Shown: positions 7,054 through 14,115, numbered from the stretch's first letter. The stretch: 16,839 nucleotides of DNA from Candidatus Methanoperedentaceae archaeon (GCA_014859785.1 JACUTP010000023.1:1-16839), one strand, 5' to 3'. Translations and numbers: made by a program. Notes: generated from the letters alone by a model not told the origin.

Positions 7054-8232
7054 AACACCTTTTGCATGACACATAACAGGGTCAGGAGCCAGTATTCCCC
7101 GGTACAGTTTTGCCCTGAACCTGCATCCTCCCCTGCATTCATTTATTACACCGCAATCAGCACAGTCCAGCCTGTCAAGCATCCACAGGTAATCTTTACA
7201 GAGCTTATCCCATGCAGAACCCAGGTCACCTGCATCACCAACCGGCTCCTCATCGAAAAAACCGCACCTGCTTACAGAACCATCCACTGCCACGGAACAT
7301 AAATGCGAGCCGCATGTGAAATTACCTGTACTTTCATGCGCCGCTTCACCAAAACCGTACTCAAGGAAAGGTGCAGCATCCCTGGCATCAAGGATAAACT
7401 CCCGGTTCCCTGACAGGTTTCCAGCCTCACAGGGTATATCCACGCCCCATGAAACAACATCCATATTCGAGAAAAGTTTTTGCATGCCATCAAACTCTCC
7501 TTTATTGTACCTATGAACCATTGTGGCAACTGATACAGGAATCCCGGCATTTTTAAGATTGATTATTCCTTTCATGGCTTTTTCATATGAGCCATTCCCG
7601 CGCAGTAAATCGTGGGAGGAGCCTGTGCCGTCAATGCTGACCTGTACTTCATGCACGTACGCTGATAGCTTTTTTGCGGTTATGTCGTCTATCAGTGTCC
7701 CGTTTGAAAGAAGGACAGTCCTGAGCTTATATGAAGAAAGGATATCCATAAGTTCCCGGAATTTAGAATGCATGAGGGGCTCACCTCCTGAAATCATGAG
7801 CTTTAACCCCCCCATGTCCTCAAACTGTGAAACTGTTTTTTCAAAAACACCGGGCTCCATTTCATCATGCCCTGCCTTCCCCAGGTAGCAGTGCCTGCAC
7901 GCAAGATTGCACCTGTTTGTGATATTCAGCAAAAGGTAACGAAGCGAGGGAACAGGGGATTGCAGCCCGTTTATTTCCACTGGTTGCGCAAATTCATGCA
8001 TGAGTATTATGCCTTCATTTTGCATATACTCAATCACTTCCTGTGCATCCTCACCTGCTTCCAGTATATTCTTCGAAATAGGGGTTTTCCCGTCACATTT
8101 TTTTATGAATTCGTATGCCTCATCATCCAGTTCATAAAGTTCGTCTCCAGGTATGTCATATATAAACGGTACTTCCAGCCGCCTCAAAACAAAACCAGGT
8201 GCAAGTGACGGATAAAACTCAGATTCTGACAT
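7039..8232 (-). CDS. Radical SAM/SPASM peptide-modifying-type enzyme with PqqD-like N-terminus
   Basis: This 397-residue enzyme has three parts. Residues 1 to about 85 look like the PqqD-type peptide recognition domain (YDIPGDELYELDDEAYEFIKK). Residues 95-300 are a radical SAM core with the 4Fe-4S motif CNLACRHC (C108, C112, C115) and the SAM motif SGGEP at 148-152. Residues 307-388 form a SPASM domain with C307, C312, C323, then CX2CX5CX3C (C357, C360, C366, C370) and C388, ligands for two auxiliary clusters. SPASM enzymes such as PqqE and sactionine or thioether maturases act on ribosomal peptides, though others work on small molecules or enzyme subunits. The start overlaps the small Cys protein gene by 14 bp, implying coupled translation, and the block follows cobZ-cobS-cobY. 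The substrate is unknown. Confidence 0.88.
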   Translation of the reverse strand: MSESEFYPSLAPGFVLRRLEVPFIYDIPGDELYELDDEAYEFIKKCDGKTPISKNILEAGEDAQEVIEYMQNEGIILMHEFAQPVEINGLQSPVPSLRYLLLNITNRCNLACRHCYLGKAGHDEMEPGVFEKTVSQFEDMGGLKLMISGGEPLMHSKFRELMDILSSYKLRTVLLSNGTLIDDITAKKLSAYVHEVQVSIDGTGSSHDLLRGNGSYEKAMKGIINLKNAGIPVSVATMVHRYNKGEFDGMQKLFSNMDVVSWGVDIPCEAGNLSGNREFILDARDAAPFLEYGFGEAAHESTGNFTCGSHLCSVAVDGSVSRCGFFDEEPVGDAGDLGSAWDKLCKDYLWMLDRLDCADCGVINECRGGCRFRAKLYRGILAPDPVMCHAKGVSGYL

Positions 8233-8386
8233 TTTTTATCTCTTCTGGAGATATTGTTCCCTCATCAAGCATTGTTTTTAAAATCCTGAATCCTGCGCAC
8301 TCAAGCTCTTCGTCTTCACCTTCCGTGTAAAAGTCACAGTGCGTGCATATGAGTTCCACATAGGGGTCAATATTTTTTCCGGTCAA
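8219..8386 (-). CDS. 55-residue Cys-containing small protein, candidate substrate or partner of the radical SAM enzyme
   Basis: A TTG start at 8386 is preceded by the strong ribosome site GGAGTGA (8397-8391). The 55 residues begin MTGKNIDPYVELICTHCDFY and contain cysteines at 14, 17 and 30, an acidic stretch (EGEDEEL, 22-28) and the helical end AGFRILKTMLDEGTISPEEI. Its stop lies 14 bp inside the radical SAM gene, and it starts 33 bp after cobY. CxxC plus a third Cys could bind a metal or be the site of thioether cross-linking. The conserved-looking acidic and helical parts would serve as a leader-like recognition region. It may equally be a small zinc-binding accessory protein. I do not recognise a named family. 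Confidence 0.72.
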   Translation of the reverse strand: MTGKNIDPYVELICTHCDFYTEGEDEELECAGFRILKTMLDEGTISPEEIKNVRI

Positions 8387-8419
8387 ATAATCACTCCACG
8401 TAATATGAGAAGTGTTTTA

Positions 8420-9061
8420 TTATAAGCTTTTGGGAGTTTCACAGTGTGTCTTTTTACGAAGCACCATCTCGCTTACTGACAAATCAGCCCGGGTATTAAC
8501 GTTCAGGGCGAGTTCTTCGTCATCCAGTACGAGGTTGTAATCCTCCTGCTCTTCCCGTATCTTTTCCACATCAAGTATATTTATCCCGCAGGGGACAATG
8601 AATCCTCCGTTCTTGTGGAAAACCGTATCAGGGCGAAGACCAAGATTGGTGCACACCTCAAGTTTCATATGCACTGACAGTGCAGGGGTGTTCACCTCAT
8701 GGTATTTTCCAATAATCCTGTCAATCAATTCAGGCGTGATAAGGGGCAGGTCTGCCATTGTGATAAAAACCCTGTCCTTTATTCCTGCTTCTTCCACAGC
8801 CTGGACCATATCATTCACAAACCCGTTTCCCGGTGTCTTTAGAATCGAAACCTGTGTATTTATTTCACAGAATTGCGAAAGCCACTTTATTGTTTTCCCA
8901 ACCATGGGCGATGTGGCAACAAAAACACGGTCTATATTTCCAGCGCCCAGCAATGCTTCCAGAACGTATGCAACCAGCGGTTTTCCAAGAAGCAGTGTGA
9001 GTGGTTTTTCATCCATTGAAAGCCGCTTTCCCCTGCCGCCTGCCATCACAAGAGCATCCAT
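8420..9061 (-). CDS. cobY: Adenosylcobinamide-phosphate guanylyltransferase CobY
   Basis: CobY transfers GMP from GTP to adenosylcobinamide phosphate, giving adenosylcobinamide-GDP. It is the archaeal replacement for bacterial CobU. The 213-residue protein has the nucleotidyltransferase signature MAGGRGKRL at residues 7-15, the lysine and KP segments of the same loop (DEKPLTLLLGKPL), and the metal-binding-type segment ITMADLPLITPELIDRII. The start overlaps the cobS end by 16 bp, so the two are coupled. Placement next to cobS and cobZ makes the assignment firm. The last 25 residues are a short charged tail. Confidence 0.92.
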   Translation of the reverse strand: MDALVMAGGRGKRLSMDEKPLTLLLGKPLVAYVLEALLGAGNIDRVFVATSPMVGKTIKWLSQFCEINTQVSILKTPGNGFVNDMVQAVEEAGIKDRVFITMADLPLITPELIDRIIGKYHEVNTPALSVHMKLEVCTNLGLRPDTVFHKNGGFIVPCGINILDVEKIREEQEDYNLVLDDEELALNVNTRADLSVSEMVLRKKTHCETPKSL

Positions 9062-9807
9062 GAAATTCCTCCGAATGCAAGCAGGCTAAAAATACGCCCT
9101 GTTTCATTGGATGCACCTACAACGTCACCGCTTGCACCCCCAAAATTCCGGTTTGCGGTGTTAAGTACGATGAGCCCCCCGATTTGCGAGATGATAAGCG
9201 CGGCAATTCCATAAATGCCCAGCAACAGATAGCTGACAGCTCCTGAAAAAACCAGCCCGATTATAAAATCGGAAAACTTTGTGTTATCAAGTGTCATTGC
9301 ACCAAAGCCTTTATGGATACTTTTCCCGAATGCTGCGACCGTTACCATTGCCTGTTTTGCAGAGGTTTCCGCAACTACAAGCACGTAAGGCAGGAAAAAA
9401 AAGCCCGCCTCAATGATGGCAAACAATGTTGAGAATAGACCGGTAACTGCCAGTATGCATAACAACAACCCGCCTGTCCCAATCGAAGTATCGCGCATGG
9501 CAGACACTTTCTTTTCCCTTGTGCCGTGTGCTGCAATCCCGTCCCCGAAATCAGCCAGCCCGTCAAGATGGTTGAAACCGGTAAAATAGTAGATTGAAAC
9601 GATTATGATAAATGAAACGATTAACGGGTGAAAGGCAAAGGATGACCCGTAGCCTACTGTGCCAATAATGATTCCGAGGAGTGCGCCGACTACCGGGAAA
9701 AAATAAATATGCTTCATCAGGTTCTCAATACCTTCCATTGTTATTCCAACAGGTATCGTTGTCAGGAAGCCGAAACCGGACAGGAAGGCAGATACAAACG
9801 ATTTCAT
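9046..9807 (-). CDS. cobS: Adenosylcobinamide-GDP ribazoletransferase CobS
   Basis: This integral membrane enzyme (253 residues) joins adenosylcobinamide-GDP and alpha-ribazole phosphate, forming the lower ligand loop of cobamide. The family motif is clear at residues 78-90, GFNHLDGLADFGD, with D82, D86 and D89 as likely metal ligands, followed by AMRDTSIGTGG. Several hydrophobic helices cover most of the chain, as expected (for instance HIYFFPVVGALLGIIIGTVG and AALIISQIGGLIVL). The start codon overlaps the cobZ stop as ATGA, and the end overlaps cobY by 16 bp. The joint with cobZ, whose product removes the phosphate afterwards, supports one functional unit. Confidence 0.94.
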   Translation of the reverse strand: MKSFVSAFLSGFGFLTTIPVGITMEGIENLMKHIYFFPVVGALLGIIIGTVGYGSSFAFHPLIVSFIIIVSIYYFTGFNHLDGLADFGDGIAAHGTREKKVSAMRDTSIGTGGLLLCILAVTGLFSTLFAIIEAGFFFLPYVLVVAETSAKQAMVTVAAFGKSIHKGFGAMTLDNTKFSDFIIGLVFSGAVSYLLLGIYGIAALIISQIGGLIVLNTANRNFGGASGDVVGASNETGRIFSLLAFGGISWMLL

Positions 9808-10418
9808 CCTGCAAACCCTTTTGAGACTTTTCTCGGGAGTAATTTTTTCCCGGGTTTTTCTTCTGTTTTATCTGGTATTTCTATTTTCCCGCCGTCGTCT
9901 TTTCCCCTTGAGTACATATTTGCTGATACGCCGCCTATGAGTCCTGCGATTACATCATCCATGAAAGGTCCGAGTGACGAGAGGAGTCCGGGTTTTAATT
10001 TATCGAACCTGACGTATTCGAATATGCCCTTGTGACCGCTTATGTACTTGGCAATGCTCATGCCGATAACCTCATCGACTATCAGGAAGGTCAGGTCTTT
10101 CCTGAAAGTTTCCCTATTCATTCCGGGAAGGTTTCCCCTGCTGCCTTCTTTTTCAAGGAGTATTCCTGCATAGATTAAGATGCTGAGGTTTGGGTCTGAA
10201 ACCGCAAGTATTAATTCTCTGTGGAAGACGCGCTCGGCAATGTCCCTGTTCTCTACACCAGGGTGCGGGACATAAAGTTCCATAGCAGCGGATAAGAGAT
10301 CGTCTTCTGAAATACCTTCTTCTTCAAGGATTTTCATTATATCCCTTGTCTTTTCGGCGCTGACCTTTTCCGGCTGGTTCTTTTTCTTTTTTTCCTCGTT
10401 TATATCAGATAGTTTCAT
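9804..10418 (-). CDS. cobZ: Alpha-ribazole phosphatase CobZ
   Basis: CobZ removes the 5'-phosphate of alpha-ribazole or of the cobamide phosphate. In Methanosarcina it replaces bacterial CobC and belongs to the PgpA-like family. The 204-residue protein has a charged N-terminus (INEEKKKKNQPEK), then the family core with PHPGVENRDIAERVFHREL, AVSDPNLSILIYAGILLEKE, IVDEVIGMSIAKYISG and LGPFMDDVIAGLIGG. The Asp- and Glu-rich segments fit a metal-dependent phosphatase. A Lys-rich tail ends the protein. A strong ribosome site, GGAAGGG (10430-10424), precedes ATG 10418. It is the first gene of the cobZ-cobS-cobY block and has its own TATA box. Confidence 0.87.
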   Translation of the reverse strand: MKLSDINEEKKKKNQPEKVSAEKTRDIMKILEEEGISEDDLLSAAMELYVPHPGVENRDIAERVFHRELILAVSDPNLSILIYAGILLEKEGSRGNLPGMNRETFRKDLTFLIVDEVIGMSIAKYISGHKGIFEYVRFDKLKPGLLSSLGPFMDDVIAGLIGGVSANMYSRGKDDGGKIEIPDKTEEKPGKKLLPRKVSKGFAG

Positions 10419-10423
10419 TGTTG

Positions 10424-10464
10424 CCCTTCCTTTAGACCTGAGTAATGGTATTTTCCCTATATAG
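10424..10464 (-). promoter_or_regulatory. Promoter and ribosome site of the cobZSY operon
   Basis: CTATATAG at 10464-10457 is placed to start transcription near 10434, giving a leader of about 16 bases that contains the ribosome site GGAAGGG (10430-10424). The leader is far too short for a cobalamin riboswitch, and none is visible in the 78-bp gap. Confidence 0.55.
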
Positions 10465-10496
10465 TGGTTTATGAAACATAATCATGGGAATACGTC

Positions 10497-12566
10497 TTAA
10501 CTGAACTTCCCAAGCAGCCTCTTATAAAACTCATTTCCTGTATTTTTCCGAACTAACCTCTCAACAATCAACTCCGGGGTACTGCGCGCAAGGTAATTAT
10601 AGCGCGGGTTCCTGTCAACAATCAGGTTCAGGTTCTCATCAAGCCCACTGGCTTCGATTCCGTCAACACGGATTTTATATGTTGTATTTTCAAGGATTGC
10701 TTCAGCGAGGTGGCTCACAAACACTCCAAGCCCGTTATTGTCATGAAGTTCCTCAAGGATTCCGGATATAATCTTTGCAGAAGCACCGGGTTCTGTGATG
10801 GATTCCATCTCATCGGTAAGCACTATCTTCTTATGACTGTTAGCAATTACTGAAAAATCCCGGATTGTACTCTCAAATGCGCCTGCATCCATTGTACCGC
10901 GTGACTTACCGAAATAATAAAACTCATCCACAAGACCGACTTCGCACTCCTTTGCAGGAACAGGGAAACCCATGTGCGAAAGTATGATTATCTGTGCAAG
11001 AAGGTCGATTATCGTGGTTTTCCCGCCTGAGTTCACACCGCTTAGCAGCACAACACGCGCGCTCCCATGTTCACCTATTCCATCATTCATCCCTGTTTCC
11101 CCGACCGTATAATTTACAGGCACAGGTTTTTCAATAAACAGGTTTGTTCCTTCCCGTATGCCAATCCCGTTACCGTCCTGTATGGCAGGGATTGTAAGTG
11201 AGAAATCGCGTGCAAAACACCCGATAGTATACCCAACATCAAAATCAAGAACCGTGCGAATTATTACGGATGCTGTTTCCTTTAACGGGGAAAGGTCGCG
11301 TGCATATTTCTTCAGGAGTCCCAGTTTTCTGGAGGTGATACTTCGAACCAGGTGGTTCTTTAACCCCTCAACACCTCGGGGATTGATCGTAATGGGATGC
11401 TCAACCTCATCCCCGAAGAAGTTATTAACATACCGGGATTCAGAAGAATTAAGTCCCAGTTCATCTGTAATTGCCTGGATTGTGTTCATTGTAACTGTGT
11501 TGTATTTATCCCTTAATTCCTTCTCGAACAAACGGTTTGCGCTGCCGTCCATTGCAGCCAGTAAATCAAATCCCTTTACTGTTATTGAACTCTTCTCAAT
11601 AAGCCTCCCGAATTCAAGGTTGACCTCTTTTTCCATCCTGTCAATTACATCAATTAAACTGTCAAGGATGGATTGGCATCGGTCAATTTCACTATCCACC
11701 CCACTTTTTACATCAGATGACGTTGACAGGTTTTCAAGTCCTGATGAGAGACGTTTTATATCATCATCCGTTACCTTTTTACAAAAACTGTTATCATACT
11801 GCCGTATGGTTTTTAAAACCGAAATTGCGGAATTTATCGAATCAAGATTTTTTGAAAAAAATGCAAGTTCCTTTTCGGGTGCTACCTGCCAGTTTTGCGC
11901 TTTTTTTATATCAAGTACTTCATAATTGATATCTTCAGGAAAATCAATTGCGGCAAAGCCCGTATCCATTATTACATGGGAATAGCCGCGCGCTACATCT
12001 GCGGCTTCTCCAGGGTCTGAAACAAGCTGAACTGATACCGGGAACTTTTTTGCTGCCTCAAAATTCTCAGGAGTGGATGTGATTATTGCCCTGTCCCTTA
12101 TAACAGGGATGCCGTAATTGCTCTTTACAGGCTTGATTCTTGATAAAAGTCCGGAGAGTTCACTTTCGTCAAGTTTACCAGCCATTGCTATGATGTTTCC
12201 AATCTCTTCCTGAAGCCGGGTAATCTTTTCTTTCTTATTTGAGGGGTACGGGATATATAATTGAAGTTTGGTTTTGGCATAACCTGTATGTGCAAATCCT
12301 GAAACCCTTTCAATGATGCGCCCGTATATCGCATAGGCTTCTGAGGTTTTCAGGAAATCACGGATACCCACGCCTTCCACAGCGGCATGTGCTTCCTGGA
12401 CCAGCGAAATGGCGGATTTTTCAGTCACTCCTTCAACTTCACACAGGGCTGCAATATCCCCGTTTATTACCGCATCAAGTGCATTATTTTCAGAGCCGAA
12501 ATGCCCGGTTAACCTGCTTGCGCTTTTTTCTCCAATCCGCGGTATGTCCCTTAGGCTTTTTATCAT
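10497..12566 (-). CDS. MutS-family ATPase with helix-hairpin-helix N-terminus
   Basis: This 689-residue protein starts with a helix-hairpin-helix region (residues 4-60, with IPRIGEKSASRLTGHFG and CEVEGVTEKSAISLV), then a long mixed region. A helical stretch (about 235-325 and 340-430) corresponds to the MutS core lever. The ABC-type MutS ATPase follows: Walker A GVNSGGKTT (510-518), Walker B IVLTDE (581-586) and the switch FVSHL (616-620). The N-terminal mismatch-recognition domain of MutS1 and the Smr nuclease tail of MutS2 are absent. It therefore belongs to an archaeal MutS-related group whose function in repair or recombination is not established. ATG 12566 has AAGGG about 9 bp upstream. 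It may be cotranscribed with nothing else, because cobZ has its own promoter. Confidence 0.86.
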   Translation of the reverse strand: MIKSLRDIPRIGEKSASRLTGHFGSENNALDAVINGDIAALCEVEGVTEKSAISLVQEAHAAVEGVGIRDFLKTSEAYAIYGRIIERVSGFAHTGYAKTKLQLYIPYPSNKKEKITRLQEEIGNIIAMAGKLDESELSGLLSRIKPVKSNYGIPVIRDRAIITSTPENFEAAKKFPVSVQLVSDPGEAADVARGYSHVIMDTGFAAIDFPEDINYEVLDIKKAQNWQVAPEKELAFFSKNLDSINSAISVLKTIRQYDNSFCKKVTDDDIKRLSSGLENLSTSSDVKSGVDSEIDRCQSILDSLIDVIDRMEKEVNLEFGRLIEKSSITVKGFDLLAAMDGSANRLFEKELRDKYNTVTMNTIQAITDELGLNSSESRYVNNFFGDEVEHPITINPRGVEGLKNHLVRSITSRKLGLLKKYARDLSPLKETASVIIRTVLDFDVGYTIGCFARDFSLTIPAIQDGNGIGIREGTNLFIEKPVPVNYTVGETGMNDGIGEHGSARVVLLSGVNSGGKTTIIDLLAQIIILSHMGFPVPAKECEVGLVDEFYYFGKSRGTMDAGAFESTIRDFSVIANSHKKIVLTDEMESITEPGASAKIISGILEELHDNNGLGVFVSHLAEAILENTTYKIRVDGIEASGLDENLNLIVDRNPRYNYLARSTPELIVERLVRKNTGNEFYKRLLGKFS

Positions 12567-12571
12567 ACTGT

Positions 12572-12616
12572 ACCCTTTATACTGATAAAATTTATAAAGT
12601 ATATTACCAGTGAGGT
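12572..12616. promoter_or_regulatory. Divergent promoter region between MutS-like and JAMM genes
   Basis: Two TATA-like elements are visible: CTTTATAC around 12575-12582 and the palindromic TTTATAAA at 12591-12598. The second could direct transcription leftward to start near 12567. The first would suit the rightward unit, giving a short leader that includes GAGGT at 12612-12616. Confidence 0.4.
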
Positions 12617-12623
12617 TTAACCA

Positions 12624-12671
12624 ATGTCTTACACTAATAAAGTATTTACTTATCAGGAAGGATTAATTTGA
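12624..12671 (+). CDS. 15-codon leader ORF coupled to the JAMM gene
   Basis: ATG 12624 is preceded by GAGGT (12612-12616) at ideal distance and encodes MSYTNKVFTYQEGLI. Its TGA stop overlaps the TTG start of the JAMM gene, in the arrangement TTGA. A second ribosome site for the JAMM start, GGAAGGA (12656-12662), lies inside this frame. The layout suggests translational coupling or attenuation rather than a functional peptide. It could also arise by chance. Confidence 0.4.
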   Translation: MSYTNKVFTYQEGLI

Positions 12672-13057
12672 ATATCGCAAGGGATACGTTATTATTTATT
12701 CTTGAAGTATGCAAGTCATCCGCACCTCTTGAATTTGCAGGAATGCTCCAGGCTGATGGCGACGTTATTACGGAAGTGGTAATTGTGCCCGGGACCAGTT
12801 CAACTGGCGAGAGTGCGGTTATGCAGCTTTTCATGCTTCCCAACATACACACTATCGGTACCGTGCACAGTCATCCCTCTGGAAACCTCCGCCCATCAAA
12901 TACCGACCTTGAACTTTTTATGAAAAAGGGAAGTTACCATATTATCGCTGGCGCGCCGTATGACACCTCAAGCTGGACATGTTATAACAGGAAAGGAAAC
13001 ACCGTGGAACTTGAGGTTGTGGATTATGATTTCAAGGATGAGATAGACTTATTATAA
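12668..13057 (+). CDS. JAMM/MPN+ zinc metalloprotease
   Basis: The 129-residue product has a full JAMM zinc site: catalytic E22 in LEFAGML and H67-S-H69-P followed by S77 and D80 (HSHPSGNLRPSNTD). Stand-alone JAMM proteins of this size in archaea include desampylases, which remove ubiquitin-like SAMP proteins from targets; others act on unknown peptides or sulfur-carrier proteins. No SAMP gene is visible here. TTG 12668 is the start, with GGAAGGA five bases upstream, and it overlaps the stop of the 15-codon leader. A 25-bp gap with its own TATA-like element separates it from the next gene. Confidence 0.88.
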   Translation: MNIARDTLLFILEVCKSSAPLEFAGMLQADGDVITEVVIVPGTSSTGESAVMQLFMLPNIHTIGTVHSHPSGNLRPSNTDLELFMKKGSYHIIAGAPYDTSSWTCYNRKGNTVELEVVDYDFKDEIDLL

Positions 13058-13082
13058 ATAGTCGGGTTACCTGTTTAATGTC

Positions 13083-13565
13083 ATGAGCGATTACTGGGGC
13101 ATGCCGGAAAAGGAATATGACCTTTCACTCCTGCAGTTTGCCAGTGAAAAATTGTCGGAAAAGGGATATTCTGTACTCAGTGAGGGGATTGAGGTATGCG
13201 GAGGTGCGGGTGCGCTTACCCTGACAGCGATTATAGGAACCTCCGATTCAAGGTTTGGGCTGTATATCAACGATGGTGCAAAACATAGAAAAAGCAGGGG
13301 CCCACCTGTTATAAAAATCCTTAAACTTCTGGAAGGGATGGGTACAGCTGAAGACCTGAGGCTTTTTGTCATAGACCACCAGCATGATTTTGACAGTATT
13401 CTTGAGCCGAATGATGCTGATATGACTGACGGGATTAAAAGGGATATGAATGAAATATATATATACCTGTATAACTTGAAGATTAAGGACATATATGATA
13501 ATGACCTGAGCAGCGCAGCTGATGTTTTGAGAAGACGGATGAGGCGGGTTATCAGGAAGCTGTAG
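13083..13565 (+). CDS. Hypothetical protein next to JAMM gene
   Basis: I do not recognise this 160-residue protein. It is soluble, with no signal peptide or membrane segment. The N-terminal half alternates helix and strand (LLQFASEKLSEKGYSVLSEG, then ALTLTAIIGTSDSRFGLYIN). The middle has a Lys/Arg-rich turn (KHRKSRGPP). The end is strongly basic (LRRRMRRVIRKL), possibly for RNA, DNA or membrane contact. ATG 13083 has no ribosome site, but a TATA-like TTATAAAT at 13052-13059 lies about 27 bp before it. A leaderless transcript separate from the JAMM gene is therefore plausible. Location right after the JAMM gene suggests, but does not prove, a link. Confidence 0.7.
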   Translation: MSDYWGMPEKEYDLSLLQFASEKLSEKGYSVLSEGIEVCGGAGALTLTAIIGTSDSRFGLYINDGAKHRKSRGPPVIKILKLLEGMGTAEDLRLFVIDHQHDFDSILEPNDADMTDGIKRDMNEIYIYLYNLKIKDIYDNDLSSAADVLRRRMRRVIRKL

Positions 13566-13587
13566 GACTTAAAATAATAAAACCGAG

Positions 13588-13667
13588 AGTTCGTTTTGAG
13601 TTAGTTGAGTTCGCTGTTAATTACTTTATGTCACGAAACAACGAACTAAAACGAACTCCAACGAACT
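13588..13667. repeat. Palindromic array of AACGAACT repeats
   Basis: Three copies of AACGAACT occur at 13640-13647, 13650-13657 and 13660-13667, exactly 10 bp apart. Three inverted copies, AGTTCGTT (13588-13595), AGTTAGTT (13599-13606) and AGTTCG (13608-13613), face them at spacings of 11 and 9 bp. The two halves can pair into an imperfect hairpin around a loop of about 26 bases. Helical-turn spacing suits a cooperative DNA-binding protein. A transcript-end structure of the gene upstream is the main alternative. Confidence 0.6.
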
Positions 13668-13729
13668 TTTGTTGTAAGGATTCGCTGTTCTTATAACCTG
13701 ATTCAATATTCAGATAATTTAAAAGTTGG

Positions 13730-13949
13730 ACTTTCATGACACCAATACAACGGTTTATTGACGCCATAGCTCCTGACTCCTATTACGTCCTTTATGTGGG
13801 GAGGTGCCGAGGCTTTTTATGATGTCCTCTGTGATGTCCCTCCTGATGCCTGTGAGGGACGTGGGCATCTTCTGCGCCCACCACGGGTTCCATGAGCGGA
13901 TGGATTGGTCAAGCATGTTTTTGGCGAATGTTTCGATTATTGTCGAGGA
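13730..13949 (-). pseudogene. Degraded N-terminus of an archaeal AAA ATPase
   Basis: On the minus strand, ATG 13916 opens a 53-codon frame (to 13755) containing SWNPWWAQKMPTSLTGIRRD and ITEDIIKSL. This matches the start of the archaeal ATPases that have an NPWW-type helix followed by a P-loop. After a frame change near 13795 the other frame reads IKDVIGVRSYGVNK, where intact relatives have a GVRRSGKST-like Walker A. The lysine-serine core is therefore lost. Nothing of the rest of the ATPase is present. Intact family members have a P-loop ATPase followed by a DUF-type C-terminal domain and are often found in mobile or defence-rich islands. Confidence 0.65.
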
Positions 13950-13984
13950 TTTTTGAGGTTTTTATTAGGTTGACGTGGACTGCC

Positions 13985-14007
13985 CTATCCTCAGTCAGGA
14001 TAGTTTT
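13985..14007 (+). terminator. Perfect 7-bp hairpin followed by T4
   Basis: CTATCCT (13985-13991) and AGGATAG (13997-14003) are perfect inverted copies around a 5-base loop, followed directly by TTTT. It may be a terminator or a relic of a mobile-element end. No intact gene reads into it from the left within 400 bp, so its present role is uncertain. Confidence 0.35.
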
Positions 14008-14078
14008 AGAAGTTGGGACGATGGAGGACTATTATCGATTTAGGTTTATGTTGATTCAGCCAGCAGATTAATGATATG

Positions 14079-14088
14079 TTTATATACT
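14079..14088 (+). promoter_or_regulatory. TATA box of the tRNA gene
   Basis: TTTATATACT lies about 30 bp before the tRNA. A start site about 27 bp downstream would fall at roughly 14108-14112, just before the mature 5' end, as is usual for archaeal tRNA genes. Confidence 0.5.
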
Positions 14089-14115
14089 TTCCTATTCGTA
14101 CAATAAATCAAATGC

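Noticed and set aside
10419..10496. Possible cobalamin riboswitch before the cobamide genes
   Set aside because: The gap is only 78 bp with a TATA box and a short leader; no conserved riboswitch elements are visible.
11158..11925. Long plus-strand open frame inside the MutS-like gene
   Set aside because: It is antisense to a coding region with clear family motifs and has no ribosome site or recognisable domain of its own.
13588..13667. CRISPR array
   Set aside because: Repeat units are only 8 bp with 2-3 bp between them and half are inverted, which does not fit repeats and spacers of a CRISPR locus.
13928..14071. 47-codon plus-strand frame in the tRNA upstream region
   Set aside because: No ribosome site, no recognisable protein pattern, partly antisense to the ATPase relic, and it crosses the hairpin at 13985-14003.
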